From Cecembia lonarensis LW9 (GTDB taxonomy: Bacteria; Bacteroidota; Bacteroidia; Cytophagales; Cyclobacteriaceae): 37,317 nucleotides of DNA. Shown in pieces: positions 32,386-37,317 of the stretch; positions within the stretch are counted from its first letter, which is position 1, and the number at the start of each line of letters is the position of its first letter. The stretch lies in contig NZ_AMGM01000042.1 in assembly GCF_000298295.1 (NCBI RefSeq), positions 1-37,317 on the forward strand, in the 5' to 3' direction. Both the position numbers and the translations under genes were made by a program. Below the pieces are notes generated by a model, which was not told the DNA's origin, did no database searches, and worked only from the letters and a program-made list of their open reading frames with translations.

Positions 32386-35088
32386 ATGAAGAAAGTACCG
32401 TACATTATTCTTTTGCTCTTAATTCCATTTACTTACCTTTTCACATCATTTCAAAAAAAACCGGGGATCAATGAGCTGACTGAAAAAATAATCTCCATGA
32501 TGGCGTATTATGTGGATGAAATCCCGGAGGAAAAAGTTTTTCTACACTTGGACAAAAACCTTTATGCTGCTGGAGATAACATTTGGTTCTCCGCTTTTCT
32601 TACTGCAGGAAGTCCTGATGTCCCATCTCCTCTTAGCAAAGTGCTTTATGTTGATCTTCTTGACAATAATGGTAACCTCCTCCAACAAAAAACAATAAGA
32701 ATGGAGGAGGGGCATGGGTTTGGAGACATAAAACTCGATCCATTTACCAGAGAAGGATTATACCATATCAAAGCCTATTCCTATTGGCTGAAAGGATTTG
32801 GAGATGAGGCGGTTTTCCAGACAAGTATTCAAGTCATGGACCCTTATAACCTGAAATTTCAGCCTGAGGTAAGCTTTTCTTTAAAAGAAGAAGGTTTGAA
32901 AGTAAGATACACTGCTGAAATAAGGGCTGTTAACAACGCCCTTCAGGCTTTAGCAGGGGAGAATCTTAAATATGAGCTCCTTAACAGGGAAAAGGTCTTA
33001 CAATCTGGAAATTTCGAACTTGACGCAGAGGGTAAACATTTCTTGTCCTTTGACCTTCAGGCAGATGAACTCAAGCAGGTAATGGCCTTGCAATTGATCC
33101 AAGAAGAAAATGAAGCCTACAGCATTTCCAGAAAATTTATTCTCCCTTTCCCAAGTTCCAGCTTGGATGTACAGTTTTTGCCTGAAGGAGGAGACCTGAT
33201 CGCAGGTTTCAACAATAAAGTAGCAGTACGAGCCATATATCCTGATGGGTCGCCAATACAACTTAAGGGAAGAATATTGTCCGAAGACAATGAAATTACT
33301 TTTGAAACCAATGCTTCCGGTTTGGGACAATTCACCATTAATCCAAGCCTCGATAATAAAATCGGAGTAGAATTGGAAAGTAGTGCTGGGAAGTTTATCA
33401 AGCCACTTGGGGAAGTAAAATCCAAAGGCATCAACCTGGCTGTAGACAATTCCAACCCCAACTTACTCAATGTGCTTATTCAGGCCAAAGACTTTTTAGA
33501 TATTTCACCGAGCGGAGAAGCTTTACTGGTTATTCATGCAAGGGGCCGGATAGGCTACATGCAAGTATTGGACTTACGGAATGGCGTAACCGGAGCAAGG
33601 GTCAATAAAAGTCAACTACCCAATGGAATCAATCAGGTGACAGTTTTCGAACCGGACGGTACGCCTATGGCGGAAAGATTGGCCTATATAGCTTTAGAAC
33701 AAAATATAAATCTTGAATTGGAAGCAACAGAAGTTAATACTCGGCCAAGGGGTAAAAACTCCTGGAAACTGCATATAAGTGGTGAAGCTTTTGAAGGAGG
33801 CAACTATTCTATAGCTATCGTTGATGCCACCGAACTGCCGGGAGAGATAAACTCTAATATCATTTCCTACCTTAAGTTAGAATCAGAGCTTAAAGGGACC
33901 ATCCATCAACCCAAACAGTTTTTCGGCAGTACCCGAGACGACGCAGGAATTGACCTCGTCATGCTTACCCATGGGTGGAGAAGATTCAACTGGCAAGATG
34001 TACTTGATGGCAAAATAGAAAACAAGAACTTCATTGAGCAAGGAATCAATATCACTGGCCAAATTACCCCAAAAAATGAAGGCAGAAGAGGGTTGACAGG
34101 CGGTCTTATCAACGTCTTTTCCAAAGGATCAACTGAGGATTTCTTAGCTGTTGAATTTGGAGAAAACGGGAAGTTCATCATAGATGACCTCGAATTTCAG
34201 GATACTACCTTATTGACCTTATCTGCCAATGACAGAAGACACAAGGAGCTGGTGAATCTAGCATTAGATCCACCGCTTTCTAAATATGCAAACTGGCCTG
34301 GTTTTAACCCTAAAATCGACCAATTTCAAATCTCACCTTCAGTCAGGGAATACCTCATCACCGCAGATAAGCGAAAAACTGCCGAGGCTTCCTATGGAGA
34401 TGTCGGAGAAATCCAGATCGATGAATTTGTATTGGAGAGTCAGAAATTTGACCCTCTAGAGGAGCAGATTACCCGCATGTACGGGAAAGGGGATGCATCA
34501 TTAACTCCCTCAGACATCGGTGGATTTGAGGCTTTCAGGGATATTTGGGAACTCCTTCAGGGAAGGTTTGCTGGTGTAAGGATCATCCCCGATCCATTAT
34601 CGGGCGCCCCTTCCATCCGTATCCGCGGTGTGGGCTCTGTACAGGCAGGCACACAACCTTTAATCCTATTGGACAATGTGCCCATTGATGCCAGCTTTGC
34701 AAGTTCTATCCCACCCAGAGATTTGGCTGCAGTAGAGATCTTTAAAGATGCCGCAACTTTGGCAGTCTTTGGCGCAGGGGGTGCGAATGGAGCCATTGCC
34801 TTATATAGCAAACGTGGGGCAGGTATGGAGTCTGTTGGGGATGGAGTTCTCAATGTAAGGTTCCCGGGTTACTCCGTATCTAAGGAATTTTACATCCCAA
34901 GCTATAATAAAGAAAATTCTCCGGCTCCTGATTACAGAACCACCCTTTACTGGAATCCAAGAATCCAATGGACTGACAACAGTGCCAACATTGAATTCTT
35001 CAACAATGATGTGGTTCAAAAATTTAAAGTGGTCGTTCAGGGAATGGACCGTTTTGGTAGGTTGAGCTACCTGGAACAGGAGTTGTAA
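32386..35088 (+). CDS. Macroglobulin-like protein with C-terminal TonB plug and no barrel
   Basis: The 900-residue protein has an N-terminal hydrophobic segment (about 5-22) without a lipobox. A bundle of MG2-like beta domains follows (EKVFLHLDKNLYAAGDNIWF, FTREGLYHIKAYSYWLKG), of the kind found in alpha-2-macroglobulin relatives. After them comes a complete TonB plug at about 700-812 (WELLQGRFAGVRI, SIRIRGVGS, PLILLDNVPID, ALYSKRG), where a SusC-type protein would pass into its barrel. Instead the protein ends about 88 residues later in a short beta-rich tail. The frame is open back to a TTG at 32377 but the ATG at 32386 fits the signal segment. This layout is a recognised Bacteroidota class with no settled function. 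A periplasmic tether or an envelope partner for a separate barrel is possible. Confidence 0.85.
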   Translation: MKKVPYIILLLLIPFTYLFTSFQKKPGINELTEKIISMMAYYVDEIPEEKVFLHLDKNLYAAGDNIWFSAFLTAGSPDVPSPLSKVLYVDLLDNNGNLLQQKTIRMEEGHGFGDIKLDPFTREGLYHIKAYSYWLKGFGDEAVFQTSIQVMDPYNLKFQPEVSFSLKEEGLKVRYTAEIRAVNNALQALAGENLKYELLNREKVLQSGNFELDAEGKHFLSFDLQADELKQVMALQLIQEENEAYSISRKFILPFPSSSLDVQFLPEGGDLIAGFNNKVAVRAIYPDGSPIQLKGRILSEDNEITFETNASGLGQFTINPSLDNKIGVELESSAGKFIKPLGEVKSKGINLAVDNSNPNLLNVLIQAKDFLDISPSGEALLVIHARGRIGYMQVLDLRNGVTGARVNKSQLPNGINQVTVFEPDGTPMAERLAYIALEQNINLELEATEVNTRPRGKNSWKLHISGEAFEGGNYSIAIVDATELPGEINSNIISYLKLESELKGTIHQPKQFFGSTRDDAGIDLVMLTHGWRRFNWQDVLDGKIENKNFIEQGINITGQITPKNEGRRGLTGGLINVFSKGSTEDFLAVEFGENGKFIIDDLEFQDTTLLTLSANDRRHKELVNLALDPPLSKYANWPGFNPKIDQFQISPSVREYLITADKRKTAEASYGDVGEIQIDEFVLESQKFDPLEEQITRMYGKGDASLTPSDIGGFEAFRDIWELLQGRFAGVRIIPDPLSGAPSIRIRGVGSVQAGTQPLILLDNVPIDASFASSIPPRDLAAVEIFKDAATLAVFGAGGANGAIALYSKRGAGMESVGDGVLNVRFPGYSVSKEFYIPSYNKENSPAPDYRTTLYWNPRIQWTDNSANIEFFNNDVVQKFKVVVQGMDRFGRLSYLEQEL

Positions 35089-35107
35089 ATCCTTAGAAAA
35101 GTTCCTC

Positions 35108-35144
35108 AAATCCCTAAGCCTTTTGGAGGTTTAGGGATTTTTTT
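35108..35144 (+). terminator. Intrinsic terminator overlapping the next promoter
   Basis: AAATCCCTAA (35108-35117) pairs with TTAGGGATTT (35131-35140), with an inner CC/GG pair, and the T-run extends to 35144. It lies 20 bp after the macroglobulin-plug stop. The loop holds TTTG and the T-run flows into TATATTTG, the likely promoter elements of the next gene. Confidence 0.75.
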
Positions 35145-35151
35145 ATATTTG
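35122..35151 (+). promoter_or_regulatory. Promoter of the small beta-barrel gene, likely leaderless
   Basis: TTTG (35122-35125), an 18-bp spacer and TATATTTG (35144-35151) give an excellent Bacteroidota promoter. The ATG at 35155 starts four bases after the final G, where the transcript start would be. The -33 element lies in the loop of the preceding gene's terminator. Confidence 0.6.
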
Positions 35152-35154
35152 CTT

Positions 35155-35631
35155 ATGAAAAAATTCATTTTTGCCCTACTCTTTACTTGGATAACGGGGC
35201 TTAGTATGGCCCAGGAACAAGGAGATTTCAGGATTCAGATTGGTCCTGACTACAAATTACAAATCAACGACTTGGGCGCCCATGCAGGACTTGAATACCT
35301 ATTTGTGGATAGGTTTTCCTTGGCTCCGAGCTTTACCTATTGGTTCCCAGACTTCGGAAGAAGTTTTAACTTGAATATGGACTTGCGGTATTACCTCACC
35401 GAGGGGGTTTCGCAAATATATGTATTGGGAGGATACAACAACCTTTGGATAAATGCACAACCTGGCTTACCCGGAACTACCCTTTCACGGGCAGGAGGAA
35501 ATTTTGGATTAGGTGCTTTTTTGGATGTGGCTGCAAATTTTGGATTAAATACTGAATTTAAGATCCAAAGTCAAAATACCCGACAACCTGTTTTGCGGGT
35601 CGGGTTGGTATTCAAGGTCGGGGGATACTGA
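35155..35631 (+). CDS. Small outer-membrane beta-barrel protein
   Basis: The 158-residue protein has a signal peptide ending SMAQ and then eight or so amphipathic strands, for example YKLQINDLGAHAGLEYLF, FSLAPSFTYWF, LNMDLRYYLTEG and VLRVGLVFKVGGY. The last ends in a tyrosine, as in OmpA-like barrels. No enzymatic motif is visible. The frame opens at a TTG at 35149, but the ATG at 35155 suits the signal peptide and agrees with the promoter. It follows the macroglobulin-plug gene by 66 bp with its own promoter and is convergent with the rhomboid genes. A structural or small-molecule role is likely; the specific role is unknown. Confidence 0.78.
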   Translation: MKKFIFALLFTWITGLSMAQEQGDFRIQIGPDYKLQINDLGAHAGLEYLFVDRFSLAPSFTYWFPDFGRSFNLNMDLRYYLTEGVSQIYVLGGYNNLWINAQPGLPGTTLSRAGGNFGLGAFLDVAANFGLNTEFKIQSQNTRQPVLRVGLVFKVGGY

Positions 35632-35654
35632 TAGGAACCAAACAGCTATAATAC

Positions 35655-36593
35655 CTACTTCTTGCTGAATTCGAATAGCTTACGTTTTTCTTCTTTGCTC
35701 AAGCCATCATAGCCCTTTTCAGCAATTTTATCAAGAATCAGGTCTATCTCTTCCTGACTTGGCGCTCCGGAAGTACTAGGACTGCTTGTAGGCTTGGCAT
35801 TGGCCTTTTCTGATTTATAATTCTCAGTAGTTGAGTAGGTTTTCTTACGGCGATAAGAAACCCTAACTTTCGGTTTTTTTTCAAGTAATTTTTCAAAAAA
35901 TATGCCTATCGCCTGAATGGCTCGTCCCCAATCTTTTCCTTTGCGAAGTTGGGTGACATAAAAATACCCCATTGCCGCACCGCCTAAGTGGGCCAACTCT
36001 CCCCCTGCATTGCTTCCTGCTGAGTTCACAAAAGCAATCACCACATAAAAAATGGCGATGTATTTTATTTTGACAGGGCCAAGCAATAAGAGTTGAAAGG
36101 TAGTATTTGGCGCCAAAGTGGCTGCACCAACAACCACCGCATAGACCCCAGCACTAGCCCCAAGCATTTTGGCAAAAGGCAAAACCTCGGAAAAATGCGG
36201 TGAAATATTGTACATCAACACATAAAGGACTGCTCCTGCTAAGCCGCCAAGTATATACAAATTGGCCAGCTTCCTACTGCCTAGGTACTGGTCTACCAAT
36301 AACCCGAACCAATACAGGAACAACATATTGAAGAGGATATGAAAGAGTCCTTCATGGAAAAACATATAAGTAAGGATGGACCAGGGCTGAACAATGTATA
36401 CGCTCAAATCCGCAGGCATCATCAAAAATCCCCTAAAGCTTTCATACAGGTTTCCTGCACCAGAAAAGGTGAAGAAAACCCTAATAACCACCATCACAAA
36501 AAAGACCAGAATATTGATGGCCAATATCTTATACAGGCTATTGTTACTATGCCTGAATGCATTCCTCAAATTGTCCCAGAATCCTCCGTACAT
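35655..36593 (-). CDS. Rhomboid-family intramembrane serine protease with DUF6576-like tail
   Basis: The 312-residue protein has six or seven membrane segments with the rhomboid catalytic pair: S147 in GASAGV and H202 in ELAHLGG. Between them and the N-terminus is the HEGLFHILFNM helix with the conserved His/Asn. The cytoplasmic C-terminus carries a basic linker (KKPKVRVSYRRKKTY), a serine/proline-rich stretch and a helical DUF6576-like domain (about 275-312, LDKIAEKGYDGLSKEEKRKL). The serine is followed by Ala-Gly where many rhomboids have GASG. Substrates are unknown. It follows the second rhomboid gene by 9 bp and is co-transcribed with it. Confidence 0.9.
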   Translation of the reverse strand: MYGGFWDNLRNAFRHSNNSLYKILAINILVFFVMVVIRVFFTFSGAGNLYESFRGFLMMPADLSVYIVQPWSILTYMFFHEGLFHILFNMLFLYWFGLLVDQYLGSRKLANLYILGGLAGAVLYVLMYNISPHFSEVLPFAKMLGASAGVYAVVVGAATLAPNTTFQLLLLGPVKIKYIAIFYVVIAFVNSAGSNAGGELAHLGGAAMGYFYVTQLRKGKDWGRAIQAIGIFFEKLLEKKPKVRVSYRRKKTYSTTENYKSEKANAKPTSSPSTSGAPSQEEIDLILDKIAEKGYDGLSKEEKRKLFEFSKK

Positions 36594-36602
36594 ATTTTTG
36601 TC

Positions 36603-37316
36603 TTAATAGAAACTCTTTCTGTCTTTTCTCCAAAACCAAATCAGACCAGCCCCGATTACCAATCCACTCAAATGGGCAAAATGGGCTACGTTGTCCATTG
36701 GGTTGTTATAAATTACGTTATAAACTGTGTAAAGGCCATAAAAGAAGACCAAATATTTGGCTTTCACCGGCATAGGTGGAAACAATAAAAACAGCTGGGT
36801 GTTTGGAAACAGCATGGCAAATGCAATCAAAACCCCAAATAATGCCCCTGAAGCACCTACCATAGGTACATTGGACTGCATTTCACGGACAGTTATCAAA
36901 TTGTCCTTGGCACGCTGTATCAAATTGGAATTTTCAGGATCCCTGCTGTAAGCATCTATAAAATCATATACCCCTGACTTGAAAAAAGCAGGATGATCTT
37001 TGACAAATGCACTGAATCCCTCCGGACTGGGATTACCGTAGAATTCGCTTATGGTATTATCCATTTGACCCATACGGTATGCGGTATATCCGGAGTAAAG
37101 TAAACCGGAACCTACTCCGCATACCAGCCATAGGGTCAAAAGCTTTTTAGGGCCAAGAAATTGTTCCAATAAAGGCCCAAAGATGAACAGCCCAAACATA
37201 TTGCTGAAGAGGTGCCAACCGTCAGCATGCATGAACATGTAGGTCAAAAACTGGGTCGGCATGAACCTGTTGCTATGGATATAATAAAGCGCAAAAAAAG
37301 CCTTAAGCTGAGGCAT
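36603..37316 (-). CDS. Rhomboid-family intramembrane serine protease, probably 5'-truncated by the window edge
   Basis: The visible 237 residues hold most of a rhomboid: HADGWHLFSNMFGLFIFG (HxxxN helix), S156 in VGASGALFG and H215 in AHFAHLSG. An unusual soluble insertion of about 65 residues (from about 83 to 147, SPEGFSAFVKDHPAFFKSG and a charged stretch) lies between the second visible membrane helix and the GASG helix; it is also seen in some other Bacteroidota rhomboids. The in-frame ATG at 37316 lies at the edge of the window and no first membrane helix precedes it, so the true start is probably beyond the window. It lies 9 bp before the next rhomboid gene. Confidence 0.82.
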   Translation of the reverse strand: MPQLKAFFALYYIHSNRFMPTQFLTYMFMHADGWHLFSNMFGLFIFGPLLEQFLGPKKLLTLWLVCGVGSGLLYSGYTAYRMGQMDNTISEFYGNPSPEGFSAFVKDHPAFFKSGVYDFIDAYSRDPENSNLIQRAKDNLITVREMQSNVPMVGASGALFGVLIAFAMLFPNTQLFLLFPPMPVKAKYLVFFYGLYTVYNVIYNNPMDNVAHFAHLSGLVIGAGLIWFWRKDRKSFY

Positions 37317-37317
37317 T

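Overview
The window looks like a chromosomal segment of a Bacteroidota bacterium, most likely Cytophagales of the Cyclobacteriaceae type (Cyclobacterium/Echinicola/Algoriphagus-like). This rests on gene content: a SusC/SusD pair, CRTAC1-type FG-GAP/ASPIC lipoproteins, GldA-GldF-GldG, a DUF5686 protein, a macroglobulin-plug protein and PorT-like barrels. It also rests on Bacteroidota -7 promoter boxes (TAnnTTTG) and the lack of evident Shine-Dalgarno sites. The genus is inferred, not proven. No tRNA, rRNA, CRISPR array, integrase or transposase was found.

Layout. 78-710: rsmG (minus). 944-17559: a long minus-strand envelope locus, in transcription order susC, susD, a hairpin terminator, a CRTAC1-like ASPIC/UnbV lipoprotein, a small unknown lipoprotein, two more CRTAC1-like lipoproteins, and a vanadium haloperoxidase/PAP2-like lipoprotein with its own promoter. 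No carbohydrate-active enzyme and no regulator gene lies inside it. 17957-18541 (minus) is a small beta-barrel protein, divergent from 18713-21370 (plus), a DUF5686 outer-membrane protein. 21407-22284 holds a GxxExxY nuclease-fold gene between copies of a roughly 105-140 bp imperfect inverted repeat. 22486-25798 is the gldA-gldF-gldG ABC transporter operon, behind a leader with its own promoter-like element and terminator. 25943-27067 is dnaN, followed by a 359-bp non-coding stretch of degenerate 7-bp-phased repeats around a strong bidirectional terminator.

27427-30219 is a minus-strand group in the order yqeY, cvpA (TTG start), pabA/trpG-like amidotransferase, sialidase-like BNR protein. It diverges from pdxJ (30280-30996) at a compact promoter with opposed -7 boxes. 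Next, on plus, come rlmN (possibly leaderless), a 900-residue macroglobulin-like protein with a barrel-less TonB plug, and a small outer-membrane beta-barrel protein whose promoter is built into the preceding terminator. Two minus-strand rhomboid genes close the window; the last probably runs off the edge.

How it fits together. SusC and SusD should form a TonB-driven outer-membrane import pair. The lipoproteins downstream would put calcium-binding propeller-like proteins and a vanadate-dependent enzyme on the cell surface or in the periplasm, which suggests a non-standard SusCD locus rather than a classical glycan-degradation locus. The most unusual non-coding structures are the repeats around the GxxExxY gene, the heptad-phased arrays just beyond gene 3' ends, and the repeated layout of terminators placed inside or directly before leaders of outer-membrane and transporter genes.
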